A DNA stretch of 64,000 nucleotides from Rhabditophanes sp. KR3021. Its lineage: Eukaryota > Nematoda > Chromadorea > Rhabditida > Alloionematidae. Under the pieces are notes generated by a model. The model had not been told where the DNA came from. It saw nothing but the letters and a program-made list of their open reading frames with translations, and ran no database searches. The stretch is from assembly GCA_963281155.1 (NCBI GenBank), contig CAUJLY010000003.1, positions 4,960,001-5,024,000 on the forward strand. Direction: 5' to 3'. Position 1 is the stretch's first letter, and the number at the start of each line of letters is the position of its first letter. The position numbers and the translations under genes were made by a program. Below are positions 46,113 through 60,300 of the stretch, one piece after another.

Positions 46113-49100
46113 GACTAAAATGATAAATGAGAAAGTGAAGATGATTGGAGTGGTCTTTTAATAAGATCCAAGTGACTTGCAACGTTGTGATAAGGAATTT
46201 TATTATGACAGTATCGCATGTAATCTCATCAAATAATTACCATGTAAAAGTCCATCTAACACCAAGTAATGATCGAGGCAAACGTGAAATGCGTTTTATG
46301 AGTTTATGACGAGGCCTTTATAAATGATACCACAATCAGTTCGTTTTATGTATTTTAGGAGTGCTTTACTTGCTCAACTATAGTACACAATTTCCGTTTT
46401 GTAGGATAAATAATAAAAAATTGATTCGTGTATTTGACATTTTAAAGATGTTTTTAAAGTTTCAGTAATTGGTTATTCAGGAAAGTATAAAGAAATTGCA
46501 AAAACAAAAATATTTGTAAAATATAAACACTTTACAATACCACAAATTCATTCATTCTTATCTCATGATATTTTTGAATTAATCAAAACAAACCAATGGC
46601 TAATATTTAATTTCAAATTTATATTTATTTTGTGTTCGAATTGGTTCTTCATTTGAAAATTATTTTTAATGAAAAAAATTGTTTTCATGTAATCTTATGT
46701 GATAATTTTTTAGATTATTTTGTTATAATATTTTCATACTTTGAGTGTCATAGGTATGTGATCTAAATAAAATATATCCTCGTCATAACAAATGTAACAT
46801 CTATTTGATTGAATCACTTTCAGTTATATCAAAAATAGATCTCATTCACGACTAATCTATATTTATCATAGTCTATTTTTAGCATTCTCACCCACAATCC
46901 ACTGTATTATGATGGCGAATAGATCATCATATCCACTTGATAGAGATATCCACTCCTATTCAAAACATTTACTTCTTTCAGCTACAAGTGACAGTCTCAT
47001 TTCTGTTTAATCCCAACTTAATAAAATGATCCTTAATCTGTGTTACATAAATGAGACCTCCGTTTCGTTAGTATAGACGTGCTTTTTCAATATAAAATGT
47101 AAGGTTAATTTTCGTGATGCTTTTATGACACAGATAAATTTACTTCTACATAATATTTTTAGTACTAAGTGCAATAAAAATATTGTTGATCGCTCTAAAT
47201 GGCGAGACGGCATTGAAAGTTTGATTGGGTACTACTATCTGTCAGACCTAGATCAAAGCAAAAACCTTAAGTTAACTTAAATAAAATAATATTTGTAATT
47301 CTTTTTTGTCATATATTAATTAAGCTTTTGAATTTATTTTTCACATCTTTAATACGGTTTGGCAATAATATGTTGTGTTGTACTTGTTTAAAAGTATTTG
47401 ACAAACCAAAACTCTTCGTCAATATAATCTATGTAGTGCGAAAGATAATTCAAAAACGCTTTGTTTTTGACAGTCCCTGCTGTACAATTGAATTATTCCT
47501 ACTTGAATCCTATTCTAAAACATTTTTAACATTATATAACGTTTTCGACATTTTTTGACATTTTCAATTAATAGGATAAGTTGGCGTCTGTTAATGTAAT
47601 TAATAAAATTTATACTTTATTGCTTCTCCACCATATAAGTTAATGGTCTCTTTAAAAAAATTATATTGCATTCGTTGCCAATTCGTCAACTATTTGGGTA
47701 AAAAATAAGTGTAAATGACAGTCTATTGATCATAAGTAAGTATCTAGTAAAATAAAAAGTAATATAATTCGAAATATGCGAATTGTACATCAACAATATT
47801 TTCACACTAATATCCAGTCCAATTATTAAATCAAAATATTGGTTTAAGCTCCTTCACAAACATTAATTTATGTATTTGGTGATGATACTATATATGAATG
47901 TCTCTAAATATATGCTGTTGTTGCTTCTAATATAATTATCCATTGTTTGCAGTTTAAACTCAAATAAACAAACATCCCCAAAAAGAATTGCAAGTATAAT
48001 TTTCTGTTGTTGTTTCGGAGTCACTTTTTAAGCCGCCCTAATAGAAAAGGGTACATGTGGAGTTAATAAGGTGCTATATTTCAGGTCTAAACGTTATATG
48101 TGCATGGCAAGAAATGTTATTTTAAAGTTAAACAAAAAGTTTAAAAATAGATGCATGTGGATGATATGGATAGTTCAAATGTTGTGCTTTGTAAACGAGT
48201 TTATGTAAAAATAAATTTCTTGGATGTTTTTTAAATAACAAATACATTTTAAATTCACGCGATTTTGTTCTTAATAAATATACCGCTAGACAAAATATTT
48301 TACTTTTCAAATATTTTGTGATTGACATTTATATATTCAATTACTTTCACCAATTGGTGAGTGTTTAAACTTACCGCGTATTAATATTTGAATAATTTTT
48401 TTGTTTCCTCGTCTATTTTTATTTCTTTGTCATTATTACTTTATGTGTACTTTTGTCGTTTATCTTTGACTGGGATCGTAGACAAAAAAGATCACATGCC
48501 TTTTTTAAATAATTATGTTTTGTCAAAAGTTATATAAATCATTTACATAAAAAATCACATAGTATAATGTCAATGCCAAAAATATATATTTATTTTCTTA
48601 TATTTACTTTTCATTGACAAATTAAAATTTTCGAAGAAATGTTTTTGTTATCAAAATGGTTTGTGGCATGAAAATGCACTTGGTTCTTTATTGTCAAATA
48701 TAAAACTTTATTATGAGATTAGAGTTCGTTGAAGTTATCATGGATGGCATCACACCTTCTTATTCTTTTATCTATTATTATCTTGCTTTTACTATACTTT
48801 TGTGTAAATGAGTCACCGTTTATGTGTTTTAAATTATTCACTTGATTCTAAGCCTTAACAAAGGTAGTATGTATATCTTTTGATTGAAGAAAGTTCTGTG
48901 TGATTTTAACGTGTTTAGCATGTTGAATATTAAAAATAGGATGTAATACAACATCAACAACAAAACAAATCATGCGAATACAAAAAATATATTAGATCTA
49001 TTGTTGTGACACTCTTCAAATATAAATGAAGTAATGTTTCAAAACAACTCACTCCCCCCTCAATTTTTATTACATTTACATTTATTTGGTTTTACAGCAA

Positions 49101-50207
49101 GTAGTTGCACAGACAGTTTCTTAAAATGCCAAATACTTTATTATTAAATGATAGGAGTTTGACTTTCAAAGAAGTGATGTAATTAGACATTGTATTTCTT
49201 CTAAAACAGATTTATAGTCTCGCTAAATATTTAAATTACTTTGCTTGATGTTAACTGTTTATTTATTTTGACAAAGTGATTCATTCTTTTATTTCTGATT
49301 GTTTCTTTATTTTTTGGTTATTTTTTGGTATCATGCTAAAGCCATTCTTATTGTGAAGTATTTTTAGAATAATACAAAAAGCATATCTGCTTAATGTTAA
49401 TCTATGTTTGCTCAATAACAACACTTTTATAAAATAATAAATATCTCTAAAAGGAGAATTGCTTTTTTTAAATTAGTTCACATAAACTATAATTCCAAAC
49501 ATGCAGTTATATTTAAAGCCGTTTATTAAATATGTTTACCAGAAAAGTCTTTTACATGGTTTCAAACGTATATAATACTTTCTGTTGTGTTTTCTTTATA
49601 ACCTCTGTAGCTGTTCATTTGACATTTAATTTATTTTCCTTATTTTTTATAGAAAAGATTGCGTCATTTTACTCCTTTTTACATTTATTTAACCATCGCC
49701 ACCTGTTACTCTATGTACTGCTGAAAGTGTTGATCATCAAGACAACCCTTTGCGGTCATTTGGCTTAGAGTAGTTATAACGTTCCTCTCTTAAAGTCATT
49801 CACTGTTGGGTAACAAAAAAAGAACTGCTTTTTATTGAGATACATTTCGTCTAAATATAAAACACATTATAAAGTTAATGCAATAAATTTAACCTTTAAT
49901 TTACAAAGACCATTATACAAAACACATCTTCACATATCACTTTTCCATTAACAAATCATAAACACTTTTTCTTGATATTATGTATTTATTTGTATAATAT
50001 AATGGTGTCACTTATTTTTAGATGTTATGTACCGTTCCAGTCGTTCGTCATTGTTGTTAATGTACACTTTACATGCCCTCGCTATCCCTCAACTCTTCTA
50101 CAAGCTAATTTCATTAATATTTTGCAACCTTTTTTAGAAATAGAGTTATACTTATTATATACACAGATATATTATTTCAAATCTATTTTAAATTTATTTA
50201 AGTTATT
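46113..50207. other. 4.1-kb gene-poor AT-rich region
   Basis: No supported gene on either strand; open frames such as 47328-47558 and 49532-49768 are hydrophobic A/T-driven ORFs. It may hold regulatory sequence for the secreted-protein gene (left) and the gene starting at 50208 (right). Confidence 0.5.
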
Positions 50208-52560
50208 ATGAATTCGCAAGATGCACCACAAAGATTCGTTTCTACTCGTCGGCGTGGCTATTCCGAATCTGAAAACAGCCCGGGTCATAATATCTACAGC
50301 AATTCTCCGCCACATGGATCGCCATCGAGAAGACTAGTTGGAAGCCTGATTGACAAAATAATGCTCAAACCTCGCCGTTTTTCTACTACCCCCATTTTGG
50401 AACCCTTACATAATGAAGAAACTTTGAACAGTGATTTAGGATTTCCTCCTACTGAATCTGAAAGGCCTCCTGATATTTTTCTGCCTTTTGGAAAAACTCC
50501 TCCCCGCTCAAACTACGAAATGGAAACGTTTAGACAAAGAATTCATTCTGAAGCAGCTACTACAGGTCATAGCTATAAAAACTGCATTTTACCACATTCA
50601 CTTATCCCTCATTCCAACTCCATTTCGAAATCCCCTGCTTTCGGAGGATCATCTCAAGGTCTTCTAATTGTGTTTCCTTCACCACAACAACACTTAGATC
50701 CAATTTCACCCTTCCCAAGTCCAAGTATGAGACAAAACTCAGGTTTATTCAGTGCAACAAGTAACGGATTACCCTGCGACGATTCTTTCAATAGTATTTT
50801 ATCACAAGATTCAATTAAAGAAAACAGTTCCTCTGAAGATTCATCCACAAACAACAATCTCAAAGAATCCCCCGACTCTTTGAATGGTATGCTTGGATGT
50901 ACTAATGGCGAAAAAAAGAAAAATACTATTACTCAATTTATTAAATCTACAATGACAGGTCGAAGAAATAGAGCTTCATCTCTTGTAAGTTGACCTTTAA
51001 ATTCAGCTAAAATGATCTAAACAACAATTTGTTGTCCCTTTTCCAACAAGTACGTGTTATACTACTTACTTATTACACTTCGATGCTAGACTTTTTCATG
51101 ATCGATAAATAGCCACCCATTTCTTGGCATTTAAATTGTTTACACAAATATTTTGCAACATTATTTGCTTTACTTTCAAATCATTGGGATCCAATATTTA
51201 TATTTACATTTGTTGACAAGAAGTATCATTTTATATTATATAGTTAGTAGTTGTTTTATCAATTTTGACTACATAAATGTGCATAGGCTTTTTTACTTTG
51301 AAATTGGTCAACAAAACATCTTTCTCTCCCATACTAACACCATCTCTTAAAAGGGTGACTGGCTAATACTTTTATTTTGTACTTTTGCACTTTATAAATA
51401 TTGGAGAAAGTATTTCTTAGGCATTTACGCCTTATCATTTAACTATTTTTAGCTTAAATGCGAGAAAGTTGTAGCCTTATTTAAGCATTTACACGTATTA
51501 ATTTAGCATAACTATTTGTAGTCTTGCTATGTGCATAGATGAGTACTACCATTCTTTAACAATAAATCATTTTATTACGTTTCAAACACTGTTTGTAGTC
51601 ACATTAAGTTTAGTTCCCTTTCAAAACCACAGCCATTTTTGAGCAAAAAATGGAAATTTAATGCACTAACACATGACATTTTAAGTATGAAAAGATGATT
51701 TAGTGGTGTTTCGTCATTATCTTATTCAATTATATGTTTAAACTCATCTATGCTACCAAATCTTTTATAATCATTTAAGATGCTACTTTGAAGTGAAAAG
51801 CTTAACTATAATCGATAGACATGATACGAGTATATAAGTTAAATAAAAGCTCTATCAAAAATCAGCAATTAATTTTTGCTTTTACATTAAGAAAAATGAC
51901 CTTTAACTGTTTAATTCCAATTTTGAACAAATTCTACTTTTTTACAACCTTCGCATTAATAAATTTCAATTTCTGTCAAATTTCCACTTTTATAATCTTC
52001 TTATTAATCAATTTGATTCCACTTTTATAAGCTTCTTATTAATTAATTAAAATTTATAGTGTGTTCCTGAACAACCAGAAATCTATAAAGTCTATAATTC
52101 AGGCAGAAGAATGTCCTCAAGTAAGTCAAAACAAAAATAGACAAGAGTTAGCAGGACTGTTGACACTTTTGTATTCACCTTTGTCATGAGGAACAAATCT
52201 ATAAATAACTCAGTAATGATAAAGTTAAGGATTTGTTTTTTACAAATTATATTGCCATTTTCCGTCAATACATGTGCAAGAGATAAAATTAACTCGATAA
52301 AAAAGCATCTGGTTCCTTTTTTCTTGCAATCAAAAAATTATTTCATCTATTTTATTTGTTTTAATTAAATTAATGTTGTAGCTCAAGAAAACGGCGAAAA
52401 ACCCCGCAACAACGGAATTTCTTTGGCAACTACACCTAAAAATCCACACAATATGTATTCTCGTGTGCTTCAAAAATCAACCGAAGGCATAATGACAAAT
52501 AGCAATCCTGCTTTGGCCGAAACTAATCATGCGTCTTCCAAAGCTCTTCTCATCAAAGAG
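50208..52560 (+). CDS. Ser/Pro-rich exons, possibly 5' exons of a long AMPK gamma isoform
   Basis: The first exon (ATG 50208 to donor CTT|gtaagt at 50991) is a disordered Ser/Pro/Asn-rich sequence of 261 codons with basic phosphosite-like motifs (STRRRGYSESE, KPRRFSTTP, GRRNRASSL). A second exon (about 52062-52120, with IYKVYNSGRRMSSS) joins in phase to a third (52382-52560, with SRVLQKSTEGIMTNSNPALAE), which ends at gag|gtacgt. The first join (50990 to 52062) is one base out of phase, so an exon may be missing. There is no stop-bearing last exon here, so the gene must continue to the right. The next coding sequence on this strand is AMPK gamma, and long Ser/Pro-rich N-termini are known in PRKAG2 and Drosophila SNF4Agamma. 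The link is inference. Confidence 0.5.
51982..52050. repeat. Two-copy tandem repeat, 35-bp period
   Basis: ttccacttttataatcttct.. and ttccacttttataagcttct.. follow each other at 51982 and 52017 with few differences. It sits just before the second Ser/Pro-rich exon. Confidence 0.7.
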
Positions 52561-55500
52561 GTACGTTTAATAGCAAAAACATCATTCATACATCAACAAA
52601 GTCAAATTGTGCATAGACAAGGAAAATATTGCATTTAATTTTTAAAAACCAATAACCTAATTATTTTGTTGACATATAGAGGGGTCTCTTTTTTTGGCCT
52701 AAGTACTACTACAAAAAATGATATCTGGAAGATATTACATATGCCGACAATATCGAGATATGTTATTTGTTGAAATGCATATTACTATTATTATCATCTA
52801 GCAATGAAGCTTATCCCTTTGTTATATATTTCCAATCTAAAATTATGTGTATTAGATGAATTATCAATAAAATGGTGACTTTGTAAAGGCAACGACCTTT
52901 TGATTACTCTTATCTATTTTCTTTTCTTTCCCAAAAGAGAATGTAGACTGTTTGTCATGATTGTTCTCTAAAAATCGCTGCATACTAAATTATTAAGACA
53001 ATTAGTCTCGCAAATTTTTCACCAATATCTGGTAAGCTTTGATGTGTACTTATTTAGTCATTTTATATTTTTTAATGCAAAATAAACATATATTTAATAT
53101 ACTGATTGGGATGTAAGTGACGTATTTGAAACGTGACTTTATCCAAATGTTCACTCTCAAATTAAGCTTTAGGTTCCGAAGACATATTTGTAAAGACGAG
53201 GGTTGTTTTTTAGATGATAAGATTGTGAATATATTTTTGTTGTCCCTTAAAAATGCCAGTGTTTTGATGCTATATATCAAATTGGTAACTTATAATTCCG
53301 TTGCATAGGAATTGCCAACAGAAAAATAAAAAATGGATGCTATAGAATAAATAGAATATAAATACACTATAAAGAGATACAATTTTATTTCAGCTTCTTG
53401 TAATTTGTATTTTAAGCTTGTCAGAAGCAGAAACTAAATGTCTAAATATAGTCAAATTAAATGTTTAAATATAGTCAAATGTATAGACATCCAAATAGGA
53501 GGTAATGGTATTTTTTGACAACTTTAGGAAAATTGCCTTTTTCTTGTAAATTGTGCTTTAATATTTTCTGTATTTGCATCAATAATGTTTATTAAAATAA
53601 CTTGTTTCTCGCACAAAAATCAAAATTTAAATCTTTTCTATCTCAATTGCATTCGTTGTTACTTTGATCTTCCGATTTTGAATCAAAAGAATGGTCAAAT
53701 ATTAGAACATAATTTTAATAACGCACAAAATTATGTCATATAATGTGAAAAATTGGTTAAGTCTATTTGATCTTTTTTTAACATATGCTATTCTTCAAAT
53801 AGAAAGTTTATTTTGGTGCATTAGTCGTTGTATATACCTTGAATGTGCATTATTATTTACATTATTCAATGTCAGGTTAGTTCCACACCACTTATTATGC
53901 CAATCCTTTTTCCTTCTATCTATAATATTTATGACTACGGATTTTTTACGTAAAATATAATGACTTTATAACCTGCCTAATTCTAATTAACTTTTCAATG
54001 CCTTGTTTTTATATTAGTTTTAAACAAAATTACCTGCTCCCTTATAAACAACATAGTACAAAATTAAATTCGTAGGTATAAATGTCCCATTTTGCTTCTT
54101 CAATATCAGTTTGTTTCATAATGGTCTGGTGCTCTACTTTACACTATATCATATTTTATTATATTATATCATATGTTTTGGTTAAGTTATTCTTCTTCTT
54201 ATAGCATGTTTCATAATCTATCACTAAACAAAAACTATAATACATGCTAAATATGTACTGCCACACATTTAGACGAACAAAATTGTTCTAAATAATTTCA
54301 TCATAATGGTTATCATGCACCTTACATCATCAATTGTCTTAAATATAATATTGGGAAAAAACATTGATACTTCAAATGTTATTTTGGCCAAGCTTTTCCT
54401 GTCTATTTTCTTTTGGTAAGCACTGATTAGTAGATGCACTATATTATATATAAATATTTGTTGTGACATGCTAACAAGTTTGATATGGTTAGACGTTTTG
54501 GTGTCTATTCTTAACGACATACTTCTCAAAAATACAACCCCGTCAGATTACACCACTCCTACTAATTATTTATTCTCCATTTTTTGTCTCTATTTACAGT
54601 TTAACTATTTCAATTTCTTTTGGAAGTAAAAAATAACAAACAAATATCTTTATTTGTTTTAATAAAGCATTTATGATCCTTAAAAATGCGCTTATTTTTG
54701 ATATAATTAATTAGGTAAATGGGCAGACTATAATTGATACAATGTACACACACACATCATTTAGATTAGGACATTATAGATGATGCACATACCAATCGGA
54801 TAATTCTTTAATTTTCCTTTAAATTATTATTATCTTTTGAAAGTTATCTATTGGGTCGGCGACAATAAATTTCACTGGTCAAAGATTAAATTTAGGAAAA
54901 CCCTGATCGACTACTATGAGTTGTTGGATTGTTAAAGTTTTCACTATTAAAAGTTTTCGAACTGATCTGGCAAATGATGCGCAACTGTCATCAACTTTGC
55001 TCATTTGTCCAATTTATGACACTTTTATTTGTTGTTTCTTCCTTGTGATATAATAGATATCTGTAGTATAGTAGTATTAATCATTTGTTGGGTTGAGAAA
55101 TCATCTTTTCACCAATTACTGTCCGTTTCAAATTTGTTAACCTTTCTTTGTGGTGAGCACCATCTTCCTGCGAATTTGTGGCATTTTTTCAGTGAGTATG
55201 ATTGAATTGAATGTAGTTGAACATTATTTCAAGATTATTGAACATTAGTATATATTAGTAGACATTTAACTGGCAACAGGAAATAAGTCAGCCCAACTCA
55301 AAAACAATAAACCAAAATTGTTCTTTAATCTCTTCCTATTTTCTTGATTGTATGTATAAATGTTGTCTTTATAGCCTCAATAAATTATTCGTAAAGCTTA
55401 TCTGCCGATTTGTATGCACTTCCTTCCATTTACCGCAGGCTGAAGGTCCCTGTATTTGCACGCAATTACATTTATTTGAGCCATAATCACTTTTGTATAC

Positions 55501-57351
55501 TTAAAAGATGAACCCTATTGCGAAGAAAGGTTTGTCAATCGTCAAAACCTTTACGATATGATCCAACAAAAGATGTGATTTGAGTTTGTTTACTATCTCG
55601 CTCCTTCTCTCTCTCTCCTTTCAACTCTTATCATCAGCTATTTTTAACAATCTATAGTTTGGCTCTAAATTAGTCTTTCAAGAGATGACACCAAAACATG
55701 CGTTCAAATACATTTACTTACGATTTGAATACATAAGAACAAGTCACTGAATACCTTCAACAAAGCTTTTTTGACATCACAATTATTTTTTGAAATATAA
55801 ATAATCGTGGCATTTTTTTAACTACATCAAAAAATATTTAATGACGATGTCCTGCTATTTTTGACTGCCCGTTTCCTGATAGTCGCAGCTTAAAAAATGT
55901 TATGTATACACTTTTGTGCACATTAAATATCACGTGAGTGTAAGCTGGCCCTAAACTGGAATAATACAAATAATATGTGAGGCATCCAAGTTTGAAAAAA
56001 GTATTATATCGGACATCTATGCACACACCACTTACTTCTTTTTTCAAGTATAGATTTCTTTTACTCCATGGTGTATTTGAAAGACCAAATAATGACAATG
56101 CATATTTAGTAGCTACTTATAATCTTGTAATTCAATAATCTGTTGTTTCATCCTAACAGACTAATATGTATCAAAATGTGTCTTAGATTGAATGTTATTC
56201 TGTGAATTAATTAATTTTGACAAGTAGATGAGTGATTACTCCTGATTATTCCTGATAATTCCTGATTACTTCCAATATTACTCCGTTTGTATATTAAATT
56301 TACATCCAATTAAATTAAATTTTTTGCAAAAGACCGAGATGGTGATGTTTAGTTTGAGAGATAAAATTTAATTCGAAACCAATCTAACTCATTAACCATG
56401 TGAAATGAAAATTACAAGGAACATTGCGATAGATATCTCAATTTCAATTGCTTTTTTGTTCTTTTTTCTTAAATTTGGTCTTGATAACACGAAAAGAAAT
56501 TGCACAAGCTAGATGATCAGACAAATAAATATTAACCATTTGCGGTCGTATTATTTTTCAACATTTATTGTACTATCCTTGGTTGACATATTTATTTATT
56601 TTTTAAATACATTATGGACCTCTTTCTACCAATAGTTTATAATTTTATTTGCCTTAAGATAGGATTAATAAGTGTGGTGATAGTATTTTTAGTCAAAAAT
56701 AGTATCATTCAAATGAGTTACTGATAAGAATAAACTGTTTTAATATATGCATGTAAAAGACTAACTGCCTTCGTCCAATTGTATTGAATTTTTTAATTAC
56801 AAGTATTAGTTTGGACAACATCAATAATGATTGTATCTGTTTATAGTTTGGAAAATGCATTTTTCGAGTTATGTTGAAATATGTCCGCACTATAAAAAAT
56901 GATATCATGATGTCAAAAGATTTGAAAAACATTTGTAGATAAGTAAGTAAATCTATGTAGCTTCAATTGCTCTAAATGTTATACTCCTTTGTTATCTCGT
57001 AGTTTGTCTTAACATTATTTTGATGACATCTAGATTGTTATTTTATTGGAAAACGGTCCAGATAAAATATTATTAGTTAATTGTAGCGCGGTGAATAGTT
57101 TGTTATTAATCACATTGTGGTTCATTATTTGAGGTGGTTGGAACAAACAATGACAAAAATGTGAACTTTTAGACAAGTGTTCCGTTATTATATTGTTTGT
57201 CCTTACTCTCTTATCAACGTGATATGTTGCGTGACATTTAAATTTTTTATTCTTGACGCTTTCATACGATAATAAAATATTTACAACTGCTTATTGATAA
57301 TGACTGATTTGTATAGAGCCCATCTGAGCAGTACACTTATTATTGTCTGTT
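52561..57351. other. 4.8-kb region without clear exons (possible long intron)
   Basis: If the Ser/Pro-rich exons belong to AMPK gamma, this is a long intron and internal promoter region. The open frames inside are A/T-driven. No RNA gene recognised. Confidence 0.45.
53436..53481. repeat. Two-copy tandem repeat, 23-bp period
   Basis: The unit aaatgtctaaatatagtcaa (and its variant with tttaaa) starts at 53436 and again at 53459. Confidence 0.7.
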
Positions 57352-60300
57352 ATGTTTTCCGGAAAAACAGCTTCCTTCAAACAGGCTTTATACAAAAGAA
57401 ATAAATCTGAATCTTCGCCTACATCCAGCACTTCTTCTAAAATAAGTAATCCGACTAATCCAGGTACTACTATAGTTGAAGGTATTGCACAAAATGATTC
57501 GTCAGCGACTGCGACTCTAAAAAATGGTAACTCCAAGAATACGAGAGTTAGAGTGAAAAGTTCTACTGAAGGAGGATTTCTTGTTCCCAAATACACAGCA
57601 TTAAATGTTGATACAGTTTGTACCTGTGGCCCACAGAATATTGTAAATAAACATAAAAATTCAGTACCTATACAATCACCGGCTGTTATCTGTAATCTCC
57701 ATGACAGACCGCAACATTTTAGATCTAACAGTGCTTCGCCACATATCTTTAATAATTCGGGTTTTAACAGTGGGCCTGTTTCCCCAAGGACTCCAAGTGG
57801 AAATGCACCGCTGTTGATTCCCTTAAGATCTAACTCTGCTAGAAATGGTTCGGTAACTTCATCGTACAAATTATCTAACAGAAACTTATTTATTGCAACA
57901 AAACTTGACAGTAATACACTATTTGACTTTGATGACTGGAATGATGCTCTTGAATCAAGTGAGTAAAAAAGTAATCAAAATTCTTATTTCAGAGTGCCTT
58001 GTCTGGCATGGCAAGAGAAGATAACTCAGCATTGTTTGCTAGTAGTTCATCTGTTGGGTTGTCTGAGATCAACAAGATCATCTTCGGTTCGCAGTATACT
58101 ATGTGTATACCTTAACTAATTATTTCTTTTTAGAAAATCAAGAAGCCGTGTATTCTTTGTTTATGAAAGCTCACAAATGTTATGATCTTATTCCAACCTC
58201 ATCAAAACTTGTTGTTTTTGACATCGAGCTTCCGGTAAGTAAAATGACCTCACAATAAGTAATAATATATTTTAGGTCAAGAAAGCATTCTTTGCTTTAG
58301 TTTATAATGGAGTTCGAGCTGCTCCTCTTTATGACTCAAAAAAACAAGAATTTGTTGGTATGTTAACAATTACGGATTTTATTTCAATCCTTCACAAATA
58401 CTACAATCGTAATGAAAATCACGACGGTATCAAAGAGTTGGAAGAACAGAATATTGCCCAATGGAGGGAACAATTCAAGGAAGATGGGAAGCTTAAGCCT
58501 TTAATCACAATTGATCCCCAAGAAAGGTAAAATTTGTCCTTCATAACCTTAACTAATTTTACTTTCATTTTAGGTATAATTTAAGAACAATCAAAAAGAT
58601 AATCAAAACGTTTATTAAAAGGGGCAAAAATGTTGAAAGAAGACACAATATTATTCAATACCATTAATTAGATTTCATACTTGTTACTGAGAACAATACT
58701 TGATAGTAATTCGTGGTAAGCAGTAAGCTTGACAAAACTCTGAGAGTTACAAGACTTTTCATTTCTCCATAATTTGTTACAAATCTTTCTCTTGACGGCA
58801 TCCTTGCACTTCTACCCACTTTTAATAGAATATCATATGTTGCCCTTTCATCCTTGTCATTTGTTTAGCCTTAGACTGGCTTTTCAAGATGTTGGATTAG
58901 CAATAGGTCAAATCATTCTTTTAACGTCTCATCGAACAAAATTCTGAAATCAGCGTCTTTATAGTACTTCCGAATTAACCCAAAGTGAAAGCAATATTGT
59001 GTCGGTACAAAAACTGTAGTTAGATCAGATTTGTGGTTGTTAAGAAAATTTTTAAGTTGACACGGAGGTGCAAAGAAATCATACCTTACATTATCAATAT
59101 AACTTCATATTCTAGTACCTTTTTAAAGAAGTGACCATCATACTTTTCGGCACCATCTCGATCATAACGTCCAATTTTACCAAAATCATTCTCCTCTAAG
59201 ATATATTTACATTTTCTATTCCCAACAGATACTCTTCTTGCAGAGCTAATTCAGGTGCTTCCGAAGTTTAGACTCTTGACATGGCTGTTTCATTATTTCT
59301 ACCTCTGCAACATCGATGATTGGGTTTGGTGGTTAGCAACTTACCTTCAGCTACAGCTTCTTGTCTTCTTGTAACACTTCTTGCCAATGAGGCATTGTTC
59401 TCAGAGATAAACTTTTTCCTTCGGTCTTTGTAACCGTTGGCATTATCAGTTGGACATCTCATATTTTAGTTATCTAATTGGAGGATATAAATAGGTTTTA
59501 TAATGACGAAGCTTATTTAAATGCCGAGTAAGACGTTCTTTCAAATAACAGCTTCTTTTTATTCGAATTTGTATTTTAAAAAGCATGAAATTAAATTATC
59601 ACAGGCATTATAAATACCTTAAAAAATACGCTACATAAATATAATTAAAATCAAAAATAAGTACATTTAATTGATCCCCAAGAAAATTGGTACAGAATTG
59701 TAAAGTGTTTTATTTATTTAATATTTGTAGTCTCTATAAAGCGGTTCAAGTGCTTTGTGCTGAAAAAATTCACAGACTTCCTGTTTTGGACTCGTCAACG
59801 GGAAACATCAACTGCATCTTAACTCATAAGAGGATTCAGAAATTCCTGTTCTATTATGTAAGTTTACTGGATGGACGAATTAGTAAAAATCCTATTATTT
59901 AGTTAACGGATCTTCCGAGACCAACATTTATGGATAAACGTCCTCGTGACTTGGGAATTGGTTGTTGGGAAAATGTGATTACAATTTCTGTAAATACACC
60001 TCTTATTGATGCTATGAAGTTATTCCTCGAGAAAAGAGTGTCTGCTTTACCATTAATTGACGGCAATGGGAGCGTTGTAGATATTTATGCCAAATTCGAC
60101 GCCATAAATCTTGCAGCAGACAAGGCCTACAACAACTTGGATATTACTGTGCAAGAAGCTTTACAACACAGATCTGAATGGTTTGAAGGAGTGAAGAAAT
60201 GTAAGGAAACAGATTCTCTATACACCGTGATTGAAACAATAGTCAAAGCTGAAGTACACAGATTAATCGTTACAGACGAACAGGATAGAGTAGTTGGAAT

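Noticed and set aside
57291..57869. 192-codon minus-strand frame at the AMPK gamma first exon
   Set aside because: Antisense shadow of a Ser/Thr/Asn-rich exon; no start context or domain.
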